Part shown: piece after piece, positions 27,288-35,267 of the stretch | How the letters are laid out: every line of letters begins with the position of its first letter | How positions within the stretch are numbered: the first letter of the stretch is position 1 | Source of the DNA: Dehalococcoidia bacterium | GTDB lineage: Bacteria > Chloroflexota > Dehalococcoidia > UBA2979 | Length of the DNA stretch: 56,416 nucleotides | Direction: 5' to 3' | Assembly: GCA_020845735.1 (NCBI GenBank) | Contig: JADLFF010000107.1 | Coordinates: 1 to 56,416 of the forward strand | The notes under the pieces: model-generated | What the model was told of the DNA's origin: nothing | What the model saw: the letters and a program-made list of their open reading frames with translations, nothing else | Databases searched by the model: none | Translations under genes and position numbers: made by a program

Positions 27288-27569
27288 ATGCCGTTCTTCG
27301 TGTACATGCTGCGATGCGCCGACGACTCGTACTACGTGGGGCACACCGACGACCTTGAGCGGCGCGTGGCCAGCCACGAGGAAGGGGCGGTCGCCGGCTA
27401 CACCCGAGCGCGTCGCCCCGTAACGCTCGTCTGGTCGGATGAGACGACCACCCGACTCGAGGCGCTCGAAGTCGAGCGGCAGATCAAGGGCTGGAGTCGC
27501 AGGAAGAAGGAGCTGCTGGCCTCGCGAGGTTGGGCCTCGCTGCGCTCGACGAGCGGGAGGCGATCGTGA
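27288..27569 (+). CDS. GIY-YIG domain protein, UPF0213 family
   Basis: 93 aa, the minimal single-domain GIY-YIG family. The core is FVYMLRCADDSYYVGHTDDLERRVASH: the strand that gives GIY reads VYM and the second reads YVG, with Arg in LERRV and a later conserved Glu (LEVERQIKGWSRRKKE). Stand-alone members are often called endonucleases, yet most are uncharacterised. The stop overlaps the next gene's GTG, so they are coupled. Confidence 0.88.
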   Translation: MPFFVYMLRCADDSYYVGHTDDLERRVASHEEGAVAGYTRARRPVTLVWSDETTTRLEALEVERQIKGWSRRKKELLASRGWASLRSTSGRRS

Positions 27570-27907
27570 CTGAGGTAGTCCGCCACGGACGGATCGACGA
27601 GGGGGTGCCGGGCGAGCTGCCCGAGGAGCTCGTGACCGTGATCGCCTCGGGGGCGGGGGTGCGGATCGAGCGGATCGTGTCCCGAGGGCACGTGACGCCT
27701 CCGGGCGAGTGGTACGACCAGGCCGAGGACGAGTTCGTGCTGCTGGTGCAGGGCGCGGCACGCCTCGAGTTTGAGGCGTTCGACCTCGAGTTGCGGGCGG
27801 GCGACTGGGTCGACCTCCCGGCGCACGTGCGCCATCGAGTGGCCTGGACCGCGCCTCGTGAGGACACCGTGTGGCTGGCCGTGTTTCGAACTGCCTCGAC
27901 GGGTTGA
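27566..27907 (+). CDS. Cupin domain protein
   Basis: 113 aa single cupin barrel. GTG 27566 overlaps the stop of the GIY-YIG gene and has GGGAGG 5 nt upstream. The first cupin motif is partly present (ERIVSRGHVTPPGEWYDQAEDEFVLLVQG minus ends, Glu and spacing kept) and the second as LRAGDWVDLPAHVRHRV with a His pair, which could hold a metal. It resembles the small phosphoribosylaminoimidazole-like and mannose-isomerase-like cupins with unknown roles. A longer TTG start at 27530 is possible. Confidence 0.83.
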   Translation: MTEVVRHGRIDEGVPGELPEELVTVIASGAGVRIERIVSRGHVTPPGEWYDQAEDEFVLLVQGAARLEFEAFDLELRAGDWVDLPAHVRHRVAWTAPREDTVWLAVFRTASTG

Positions 27908-27942
27908 GGTGCCGAAGGTCCCACGCCCGCCGCGATTACGCG

Positions 27943-27948
27943 TACAAT
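27943..27948 (+). promoter_or_regulatory. -10 box upstream of acyl-CoA dehydrogenase
   Basis: TACAAT lies 38 nt upstream of the start codon in a GC-rich stretch; a -35 is not clear. It predicts a leader of about 30 nt that includes the GGAGAGG ribosome-binding site. Confidence 0.45.
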
Positions 27949-27986
27949 CCGCGGGCGATTCGACCGCACGGAGCGGCGGAGAGGGG

Positions 27987-29243
27987 ATGCCAGTGGACTG
28001 GGCTGACAACGCCGAACAGGCAGCGTTCCGGACCGAGGTCAAGCAGCTGCTGGAGCAGGGGCTACCGGACCTCTACAAGCGGCTCGCCAAGGGTGAGGGT
28101 GGTGGCGAAGAGGGCCAGGCCGGCGACTGGGTCGCGGACCGCAAGGCTCCCGAGGCCGACCGCCGCGAGGCGGCCAAGGCCTGGGGTGACGCCCTCGCGG
28201 CGCGCGGCTGGTTCGCGCCGCAGTGGCCGAAGGAGTACGGCGGCGGTGGACTGTCGCCGATGGAGCAGTTCATCCTCCGGCAGGAGATGGCCCTCGCGGG
28301 TGCGCCGACGGTCGGCGGGTCCGGGGTGAGCCTGCTGGGGCCCACGCTGATCGTGCACGCCTCGGACGAGCAGAAGCAGAAGTACCTGCCGGACATCCTG
28401 TCCGGCACGAAGGTGTACGCGCAGGGGTACTCGGAGCCGGGTTCTGGCTCGGACCTGGCGTCGCTGCAGACGCGCGCCGTCAAGGACGGTGACGAGTACG
28501 TCATCAACGGGCAGAAGATCTGGACCTCGGGGGCGCACCACGCGGACGCGCTGTTCGCGCTGACGAGGACGGACCCGGACGCGCCGAAGCACCGCGGCAT
28601 CACCTTCCTCGTGATTGACGACATCAAGACACCGGGCCTCACCATCCGCCCGCTGATCAACATGGCGTGGAAGCACGGCTTCAACGAGACGTTCTTCGAG
28701 GACGTGCGCGTGCCGGTGGCGAACGTGATTGGCGAGGAGAACCGCGGCTGGTACGTCGGCGCGACACTCCTCGACTTCGAGCGCTCGAACATCTCGGGTG
28801 CCGTGGCGCAGAAGCGCACGATCAACTCGCTGCTCGGGTACACCAAGTCCGAGGACGGCCAGTCGAAGTCGAAGCTACAGGGGCGCGGCGGCGAGTCGAA
28901 GGTCCTCCGCAACGAGCTGGCGGACCGCTACATCGAGACCGGCGTGGGCGAGAACTTCTCGTTCCGCATCATCTCGATGCAGAACCGTGGACTCATCCCG
29001 AACTACGAGGCCTCGACGGCCAAGATGTTCATCTCGGAGTCCGGCCAGCGCCTCCAGCGGACCGGGACCAAGCTGTTCGGCTTGTACTCGAACATCTGGG
29101 AGCCCTCGGACCCGCGAGCGCCGGCGAAGGCGACCTTCACGCAGGGCTACGTGACGAGCGTGCCGGCGACGATCGCGGCCGGGTCTTCCGAGATCCAGCG
29201 CAACATCATCGCGACGCGTGGGCTGGGCCTGCCTCGCGGCTAG
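27987..29243 (+). CDS. Acyl-CoA dehydrogenase
   Basis: 418 aa flavoprotein that introduces a trans-2,3 double bond into an acyl-CoA, passing electrons to electron-transfer flavoprotein. Family segments: APQWPKEYGGGGLSPMEQF near 73, YSEPGSGSDLASLQTRA near 149 (FAD/substrate site), INGQKIWTSGAHHADALFAL near 172, and IAAGSSEIQRNIIATRGLGLP at the C-terminus. The subgroup with an N-terminal WADNAEQ and internal insertion matches the FadE-like enzymes of steroid or branched-chain breakdown; the substrate is open. It ends in a strong terminator. Confidence 0.92.
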   Translation: MPVDWADNAEQAAFRTEVKQLLEQGLPDLYKRLAKGEGGGEEGQAGDWVADRKAPEADRREAAKAWGDALAARGWFAPQWPKEYGGGGLSPMEQFILRQEMALAGAPTVGGSGVSLLGPTLIVHASDEQKQKYLPDILSGTKVYAQGYSEPGSGSDLASLQTRAVKDGDEYVINGQKIWTSGAHHADALFALTRTDPDAPKHRGITFLVIDDIKTPGLTIRPLINMAWKHGFNETFFEDVRVPVANVIGEENRGWYVGATLLDFERSNISGAVAQKRTINSLLGYTKSEDGQSKSKLQGRGGESKVLRNELADRYIETGVGENFSFRIISMQNRGLIPNYEASTAKMFISESGQRLQRTGTKLFGLYSNIWEPSDPRAPAKATFTQGYVTSVPATIAAGSSEIQRNIIATRGLGLPRG

Positions 29244-29270
29244 CCTCCTCCTCGGACCAGGTTGAGGGAG

Positions 29271-29300
29271 AGCCGTCCGCGAGGGCGGCTTTCTCGTTCC
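29271..29300 (+). terminator. Rho-independent terminator after acyl-CoA dehydrogenase
   Basis: AGCCGTCC (29271-29278) and GGGCGGCT (29283-29290) form an 8-bp stem (one G-U) capped by GCGA, a GNRA tetraloop, directly followed by TTCTCGTT. It starts 28 bp after the stop codon and is the clearest intrinsic terminator in the window. Confidence 0.8.
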
Positions 29301-29327
29301 TCGTGTGTGCGTCACCGATGCGCATGT

Positions 29328-30041
29328 TCAGCGCTCGAGGGTGGCGAGGCGCTGCGGGAGTTCCTCGATGGACGTGACCACGAGGTCGAACGCGCCGGGA
29401 TCGGCGACGCCGACCAGCGCCGTGCGCGCTCCGAGTGCGCGGGCGAGGTCGAGCTGATGGGCGTTGTCATCGACCACCAGCGCTTCCTCGGGACGGACGC
29501 GCGCGGCGGTGAACGCGCGCCGGTAGAACTCGAGCGTGTGCTTCGCGGCTCGTGCGCGGTCCGGTCCGAAGCGCACCTCGAAGTGCTGGAGCACGCCCAG
29601 CCGCCCGAGGAGCGCGTCGACCCGCCACGAGCAGTTGCCCGAGGCCGTGTGCAACTCGTAGCCCTCGCGGAGCGCCTCGATGACCGGGCGAGCGCCCTCG
29701 AAGGTGGCGGTCGTGTGTGCACAGACATGGACCTCGGCCGCGCGCCAGAGGGTCAGCGCGCAGCTCCTCGAGGGTGAGGGCCTGCCGAGGTCCTCGCAGA
29801 GAGCGCGCACCCACGCGACGCCGAGATCCATCTCGGCGGGCAGCGGGTCCTCGAGGGGTTGGACGTGCGCGGCGAGGAGCGGACCGTAGACGCGGCGGTT
29901 CGCGAGCGCCCACCGTGCCGGAGCGCCGCCGATCCGCCTCGCAAAGAAGTCGCCGACGAGGCGCTCCCACTCCGCGACCACGCGCACAGGGTCGAGCAGC
30001 ACGCCATCGAGGTCGAGGAAGATGGCTCGAACGGCGCACAT
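29328..30041 (-). CDS. HAD superfamily hydrolase
   Basis: 237 aa. Motif I is IFLDLDGVLLD at residues 7-17 with both nucleophile and acid Asp; a helical cap domain follows (about 20-105); motif II is in HTASGNCSW near 132; motif III Lys lies in RARAAKHTLEFY; motif IV is ALVVDDNAHQLD near 189. This is the phosphoglycolate phosphatase-like subfamily of phosphatases for small phosphorylated metabolites. It begins 16 bp after the repeat-containing membrane protein gene, so likely the last gene of that operon. Confidence 0.88.
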   Translation of the reverse strand: MCAVRAIFLDLDGVLLDPVRVVAEWERLVGDFFARRIGGAPARWALANRRVYGPLLAAHVQPLEDPLPAEMDLGVAWVRALCEDLGRPSPSRSCALTLWRAAEVHVCAHTTATFEGARPVIEALREGYELHTASGNCSWRVDALLGRLGVLQHFEVRFGPDRARAAKHTLEFYRRAFTAARVRPEEALVVDDNAHQLDLARALGARTALVGVADPGAFDLVVTSIEELPQRLATLER

Positions 30042-30057
30042 CCTCGGGCGAGCGCCG

Positions 30058-31869
30058 CTAGCCGGTCGTGTACGGAATCACCGAGGCGGTGCCGTCCGCC
30101 GCGAGGAGCACGAGGACCCGGTCGGCCGTGCTCGCCTCGAGCTGCGCGACGAGCGCCTCGAGGGCCGCCTCATCGAGGGCTGCCGCGGGGGGAGCCGTGG
30201 CGAGATCGGTGCGCTGCCACCAGCGAACGCGCGTGTGCAGGCGCTGCTCGATGCGCCGCGCCGCGGCCTCGACGTCCCGCCCCCCGAGGAGGACGACGTC
30301 GCGCACGCGGACCGGCGCGCTGGGGGGCGCCTCGGGGGCCGCGCGCTGGTCTGCGCGGAGCACCTGCCAGTAGTAGAAGGCGGCGCCGGCGGCTGAGACC
30401 AGGACGGCGATGTACCAGCGCGTGTCGTGCAGCGTGCGGGCCGAGAGATCGCCGCCGAGGAGCCCCTGGAACAGCTCGAAGAGGATGGCGGAGAGCGAGA
30501 TGAGCGCCGCGATGCCTGAGGCGCCGAACACCGCGTAGAGGAACACGCGCCTCGAGAGGGCGCCGCGCTCCACCTCGCCGCCTGCCGCCGCGTGGATCTC
30601 GACGTGGCGCCAGTAGCGGAGCCAGAGCGGCACGCCGACGATCAGCAGCGTGGCGCCCGTGACGAGCTGGTTCTGCCACCAGCCCGGCGAGGCGGTGAAC
30701 TGCCCCTCGTCGCCCGCGAGCAGGTCGACCGTGGTCGCGAGCACCCTCGCGAGGCCCGAGATCGCCGTGACGAGGCCGGCGGCCGCTGCGAGGTAGCGGT
30801 ACACGCGCTCGGTCTCGCTGGGTGAGGCGGCGAGCTCGCGCGTGTGCTCGGCGAGGACCGCGCGGTGGTAGCCCCAGAGCAGCAGGCCGACGATGAGGCC
30901 CGCGGTCGCCTCGGGCATGGACACGAAGTGGAGGGCTGCCGTGGCCGACCTCGGGGCGCCGAGGAACCACTGCAGCGTGAGGTAGAGCATGACGCTCGCG
31001 GCCACGATCGCCGTCGTGATCCCCGAGAGCAGGCCGCCGAGGAAGACGTACACGCGCCAGATCGTCGAGGCGTGGTCAGTGCGGGCGCGCCACCAGTGGA
31101 AGGCCCACGTCACGGCTCCGGCGATGACCAGCGTGGCCGCCTCGCGGAGGTCGCGTGAGAGCACGGAGAACTCGCCGCTATCGAGCGTCGTCCCGAACCA
31201 CGTGTCGTACGCGTCCGCGAGCACCGCATCGAGCAGGCTGTGGAGCCCCACGGCGAGCACGGAGAGGCCCAGGAACGCCGCGGCGAACCGATAGAGGCGC
31301 CCCATCGAGCGCGTTCCGGCGGACAGTGCCGCCTCGCGGGACTGGATCTGGTCGTGGACGTACCAGACGGCGCCCGCAACGAGGAGAAACGCGGGCGCGT
31401 TGCCATCGAAGCGGTCGAGGCGGAGCAGCCAGCGCAGGACCTCGATGCCCGCGACCAGCATCGCGACGGCCGCCGTGCCGCGGACCGCGCCGAAGTAGAG
31501 GTGCCTCGCGAGGCTGCGCTGCTCCACGGGATGGCGCCTGATGGTGGATTGCGCGAGCCGCCAGAGGAGCAGCCAGGCGACGCTGCCGACGAGGGTGAGC
31601 GAGAGCCCCGTGGCCAGCTCGGTGTCGCTTTCCGCGATCACGATGCCGCCCGTGATCGCCTCGAGGAGCCCGCCGATGAGCAGGCCGATGCCGGTCGGAC
31701 CGATGAGTGCAGCGACGAAGGAGAGCCCGTAGAGGACCAGGCGCCGGACCGTCCCGATGCCGGGGTCGGCGTCCACGTCGTCGTCGTCACGGGAGATGCG
31801 GACGACCCCGGCGATGATCGCCGCGATGACGATGACCGGAAGGAGACCGACGAGCAGCGAGACGATCAT
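30058..31869 (-). CDS. Six-repeat integral membrane protein (DUF5671-like)
   Basis: 603 aa membrane protein made of six related blocks of about 70-85 aa, starting near residues 42, 122, 191, 272, 355 and 440. Each begins with a short Arg/Tyr motif (RRLVLYG, RHLYFGA, RLYRFAA, WRVYVFL, RVYRYLA, RVFLYAV) leading into a helix, and has a second helix ending in a Trp pattern (AWLLLW, VWYVHD, TWAFHWW, LLWGYH, PLWLRYW, FYYWQV). This fits the DUF5671 domain, frequent in Chloroflexota. After the last helix a soluble tail of about 95 aa follows (LLGGRDVEAAARRIEQRL...). An ATG at 31869 starts with a helix. Function unknown. Probably expressed with the gene upstream (70 bp) and the HAD gene. Confidence 0.85.
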   Translation of the reverse strand: MIVSLLVGLLPVIVIAAIIAGVVRISRDDDDVDADPGIGTVRRLVLYGLSFVAALIGPTGIGLLIGGLLEAITGGIVIAESDTELATGLSLTLVGSVAWLLLWRLAQSTIRRHPVEQRSLARHLYFGAVRGTAAVAMLVAGIEVLRWLLRLDRFDGNAPAFLLVAGAVWYVHDQIQSREAALSAGTRSMGRLYRFAAAFLGLSVLAVGLHSLLDAVLADAYDTWFGTTLDSGEFSVLSRDLREAATLVIAGAVTWAFHWWRARTDHASTIWRVYVFLGGLLSGITTAIVAASVMLYLTLQWFLGAPRSATAALHFVSMPEATAGLIVGLLLWGYHRAVLAEHTRELAASPSETERVYRYLAAAAGLVTAISGLARVLATTVDLLAGDEGQFTASPGWWQNQLVTGATLLIVGVPLWLRYWRHVEIHAAAGGEVERGALSRRVFLYAVFGASGIAALISLSAILFELFQGLLGGDLSARTLHDTRWYIAVLVSAAGAAFYYWQVLRADQRAAPEAPPSAPVRVRDVVLLGGRDVEAAARRIEQRLHTRVRWWQRTDLATAPPAAALDEAALEALVAQLEASTADRVLVLLAADGTASVIPYTTG

Positions 31870-31939
31870 CGTGCGCGCCCTCCTCGAGGGGTCCGGGGCG
31901 CCCTCGAGGGCATCACAATGCACGTCACGGTGTGCCCCG

Positions 31940-32500
31940 TCACGGGGTGCCTGCCTTCGGCGAGGCCGCCGGCGTGGCGGTCGCGGTCGGCGTCGCGGCG
32001 AGCGGCGTCGCGGTCGGCGTCACCGTGACGACCACCGTCGGGACGATCCTCGGAGGGCAGTAGATCGGCCACGTCGGCTGATCGACGAACCACTCGTTGT
32101 TGAAGCGCACGAGGTCGAACGTCTCGTCATGGTCGAACGAGCCGGAGTCGAAGGGCTGAGCGCCGCCCGTGCTTTCCGTGACGCGGACACGGACCTCGGC
32201 GCGGTCGGTGCTGATCCTGGTGTCGCGCAGCGTGACGCGCAGATCGCGCTCGGTGGGGTAGCGGAGGGCGTTGCGGATGTCGGCCAGCTCGCAGCGTTGC
32301 TGGGCGTCGGGGGAGAGGAGCGCGCGGAGGGCGTTCGCGTCCTGCTGCTCGACCGCACGCACGTAGCGCTGCACGGTCCCCTCCGGGGAGCCGGCGGGGA
32401 ACTCCGTCTCCGCGCCTCGATTCAGGCCCACGGCGATGCTCGCGCCCACGATGAGCACGAGGGCGATCGCGGCGGCGGCGAGCCATCGATTCGAACTCAT
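31940..32500 (-). CDS. Membrane-anchored protein with NTF2/DUF4878-like fold
   Basis: 186 aa. One N-terminal helix (WLAAAAIALVLIVGASIAVGL) anchors a domain that begins GSPEGTVQRYVRAVEQQDANALRALLS, a pattern of the cystatin/NTF2-like DUF4878 group of extracytoplasmic proteins, and ends with FNNEWFVDQPTW. The C-terminus is a Thr/Pro/Ala tail (TVTPTATPLAATPTATATP). ATG 32500 has GGAGG 5 nt before it. No enzymatic motif. It is divergent from the flavin monooxygenase-like gene (130 bp gap). Confidence 0.78.
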   Translation of the reverse strand: MSSNRWLAAAAIALVLIVGASIAVGLNRGAETEFPAGSPEGTVQRYVRAVEQQDANALRALLSPDAQQRCELADIRNALRYPTERDLRVTLRDTRISTDRAEVRVRVTESTGGAQPFDSGSFDHDETFDLVRFNNEWFVDQPTWPIYCPPRIVPTVVVTVTPTATPLAATPTATATPAASPKAGTP

Positions 32501-32630
32501 GGCGCCTCCCGCGCGGCGACGCAGAACGGAGTGCGGGAGCTGCTCGCGGCAACTCCTGCCCGTCGCCGTATCATCGCGCAACCGGCCGGCGGGCGGGGCG
32601 TAAGAAGTCCGCAAGCGGAGGAGGCATCCG

Positions 32631-33779
32631 GTGGAAGACCCCGTGAGTGTCGCCCGCGACATGGCGCCTCGGATCCGCGAGCTGGCACCGCGCATCGAGC
32701 GCGAGCGACGGCTGCCCCAGGAGCTCGTGGATGACCTCGTGCGCGCGGGCCTGATGCACCTCGTGGTGCCGAGGTCACTCGGCGGGCAGGAGTGCGACCC
32801 CGTGTCGGCGGCGCAGGCCGTCGAGGAGCTGGCGCGCGCCGATGGCTCCACGGGCTGGTGCGCCATGCTCGCGGCGCAGTCCGGTGCGTTCTCCGGCCTC
32901 GTTGACCAGGACGTGGCGCGCGAGGTCTGGGGCAACGGCGGCATCGTCGCCGGGGCGGCGCGGCCCATCGGGCGCGCCGAGTGGTCGGCGTCACCTCGAG
33001 GGTACGTGCTGACGGGACGGTGGCCGTTCGCGAGCGGGAGCACGCACGCGACGTGGTTCACGGCGGAGGCGCCGGTGTACGACGGCGACACGAAACGCCT
33101 CGATGCGGCGGGCAACGAGGTCTCGTTCGCCTACATCGTGCCCCGCGCGGATGTCACGGTGCACGACACGTGGGACACCACCGGGCTGCGGGGGACGGCG
33201 AGCCACGACTACAGCATCGATGGCGCGTTTGTGCCGGAGCGCCGCGCGTTCCACATGATGGGACCGCCGCGGCACCCCTGGGTCCTCTACCGGGCGCCCG
33301 CCCTCGTCTTCATCAACCACGGGAGCCATGCCCTCGGCGTGGCGCGCGCAGCCCTCGCGGGGGCGCGCGAGGTGGCGACGACCAAGCGCGGCTGGGGCGG
33401 CGTGCCGCTGTCCTCGATGACGCGCGTGCAGGCGACCGTGGCCGAGGCCGTCGTGCTGGTGGAGTCGGCGCGCACGTACCTCTATGGCGTGGGGGCCGAG
33501 CTGTGGCAGCGGCTCCTCGATGGCGCGACCGACGAGGAGGTGGCCCCGCTGCGCGCGCGTGTGCGCCTCGCTGCGAGCCATGCGGCGACGTGCAGCGTGC
33601 GTGCGACCGACCTCGTACACGGTGCGATGGGCGCCACCTCGATCTTCACGAGCAATCCGATCGAGCGGCAGTTCCGGGACATCCACACCGCTGCGGCGCA
33701 CGTGATGATCGGTCCGCTCACGTACGAGGCAGCGGGACGCGTGGAACTCGGACTCCCGCCGGAGTTCCCGTTCTTCTGA
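32631..33779 (+). CDS. Acyl-CoA dehydrogenase-fold flavoprotein, HsaA/DszC-like
   Basis: 382 aa. The protein has the acyl-CoA dehydrogenase fold but the marks of the group D flavin monooxygenase branch (HsaA, DszC, HpaB-like): LVVPRSLGGQE near 45, ADGSTGWCAMLAAQSG near 71, SGYVL-type GYVLTGRWPFASGSTHATWF near 124, and INHGSHALGVARAALAGARE near 230. It lacks the Glu base pattern of true acyl-CoA dehydrogenases. Such enzymes hydroxylate aromatic or sulfur compounds using reduced flavin from a separate reductase, which is not nearby. GTG start with GGAGGAGG upstream. Confidence 0.85.
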   Translation: MEDPVSVARDMAPRIRELAPRIERERRLPQELVDDLVRAGLMHLVVPRSLGGQECDPVSAAQAVEELARADGSTGWCAMLAAQSGAFSGLVDQDVAREVWGNGGIVAGAARPIGRAEWSASPRGYVLTGRWPFASGSTHATWFTAEAPVYDGDTKRLDAAGNEVSFAYIVPRADVTVHDTWDTTGLRGTASHDYSIDGAFVPERRAFHMMGPPRHPWVLYRAPALVFINHGSHALGVARAALAGAREVATTKRGWGGVPLSSMTRVQATVAEAVVLVESARTYLYGVGAELWQRLLDGATDEEVAPLRARVRLAASHAATCSVRATDLVHGAMGATSIFTSNPIERQFRDIHTAAAHVMIGPLTYEAAGRVELGLPPEFPFF

Positions 33780-33806
33780 GTCTTCTGCGTCTCCTGGGTA
33801 TTCTGA
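33771..33806 (+). repeat. Four 9-nt microrepeats over the stop codon
   Basis: TTCTTCTGA, GTCTTCTGC, GTCTCCTGG and GTATTCTGA follow each other without gaps; the first overlaps the TGA stop of the flavoprotein gene. The same unit, in reverse complement, builds a stretch inside the arsR-type gene at 39479-39523. Confidence 0.6.
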
Positions 33807-33825
33807 GGCACATGCCAGCGGCGGG

Positions 33826-35112
33826 TCAGACCGCGCGCGCCTCCGAGGGCTCCTCGGGGGTGGCGCGGCGGACCCGGACCTGGTCCACGGCGAGCCCGTC
33901 CATGCGCAGCACCTCGACGTCCCAGCCGTTGAGGACGAAGCGGTCGCCCGGCTCTGGGATGCGCCCGAGCTGGTCCATGACGAGCCCACCCACCGTGGCG
34001 TACTCGCCCTCGGGAAGCTCCACGCCCACATCGACGAGGTCGTGGATGGGGTAGCCGCCGTCGAGGAGCATTGCGCCCGAGGGCTCGCGCACGACCGAGA
34101 TCAGGTTGCGGTCGAACTCATCGAAGATCTCGCCGACCAGTTCCTCGACGAGGTCCTCCGTGGTCACGATGCCCTCGACGCCGCCGTGTTCGCTGGCGAC
34201 GACCGCCATGCGCTGCCGCTCCCGCTGCATCTGCCGCAGCGCCTCGATGACGCGCGCGGACTCGGGGAGTGTGGCGACGGGGCGGATGAACTCCCGCAGG
34301 GGCCTGTCGCTGTCGAGCAGGTCGAGCACGTGGACGACGCCCGTGACGCCGTCGAGGCCCGCCTCGCCCTCGTAGACGGGTGCGCGGGTGTGCCCGGATG
34401 CGACGAAGCGTCCGATGGCGTCGGACGCGGGCATCGAGGCGGGGAACGCCACCACATCGACGCGTGGGACGAGGATCTCGCGCAGCGTGCGTTCGCCGCC
34501 TTCGATGGCGCCCTCGATGATCCGTTGCTGCGCGGGTGAGAACCACACGCGCGAGGTGATGAGGTCCTCGAGCTCTTCCTGCGTGATCACGTCGCGCCGC
34601 GCCGTGGGGTCGCCACCCGCGAGCCTGACGAGCAGGTCGGTGGCCTTCGAGAGGAGCCAGACGGCGGGACGGGCGAACAGCGCGACACCCGCGAGGGGAA
34701 TGGCCGCGGCGAGGGCCCACGGCTCCGCGCGTTGCATCGCGAGGCGCTTGGGCGACAGCTCGCCCACGACGAGCGTCACGAATGTGAGCACTAGCGTCAC
34801 GAGCAGGATCGCGACGGGCTCCGCCGCCCGTCCGAGCGCGGCCAGGTAGGGGACGACCTCCTCGGACAGGCTCACGGCGGCCGTCGCGGATGCGAGGAAT
34901 CCCGCGAGCGTGATCCCGATCTGGATCGTCGCGAGGAACTGCGTGGGCTGCTCGGCGAGGCGGGCGACGATGCGCCCGGGCAGGCCGCGTTCGCGCATGC
35001 GCTGGAGCTGGCCCTCGCGCAGGGTGAGGATCGCGATCTCACTCCCGGCGAAGGCCGCGTTCACGAGCACCAGCACGAGCACCAGGCCAAGCTGGCTCAG
35101 CGTGCCGCTCAT
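33826..35112 (-). CDS. CNNM/CorC family membrane protein with CBS domains
   Basis: 428 aa. N-terminal DUF21 (CNNM) membrane domain with helices around 5-25, 60-80, 95-120 and 130-150, including the NAAFAGSEIAIL and ELSPKRLAMQ motifs; then two CBS domains (about 205-330; ILVPRVDVVAFP, GIVTTEDLVEELVGEI) and a CorC/HlyC C-terminal domain (about 345-420). Relatives move magnesium or other divalent ions, with CBS binding of ATP; older annotation says hemolysin. Last gene of the rplY-secG-binding protein direction, 155 bp after the binding protein. Confidence 0.92.
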   Translation of the reverse strand: MSGTLSQLGLVLVLVLVNAAFAGSEIAILTLREGQLQRMRERGLPGRIVARLAEQPTQFLATIQIGITLAGFLASATAAVSLSEEVVPYLAALGRAAEPVAILLVTLVLTFVTLVVGELSPKRLAMQRAEPWALAAAIPLAGVALFARPAVWLLSKATDLLVRLAGGDPTARRDVITQEELEDLITSRVWFSPAQQRIIEGAIEGGERTLREILVPRVDVVAFPASMPASDAIGRFVASGHTRAPVYEGEAGLDGVTGVVHVLDLLDSDRPLREFIRPVATLPESARVIEALRQMQRERQRMAVVASEHGGVEGIVTTEDLVEELVGEIFDEFDRNLISVVREPSGAMLLDGGYPIHDLVDVGVELPEGEYATVGGLVMDQLGRIPEPGDRFVLNGWDVEVLRMDGLAVDQVRVRRATPEEPSEARAV

Positions 35113-35267
35113 CGTGGGCCCCGGGGGAGGCGCCGATCCGCGGAGGCGGGCGTACTTGGAGGCTCGTCAGGACTCAGGGAGTCGTCCATGGTCCCCGCAT
35201 CATAGGCGAGACAGCGCCCCGAGGACTGCCGCGTCGCACCTCGCAGCGTCGCAGTGTCGTCGACGGG

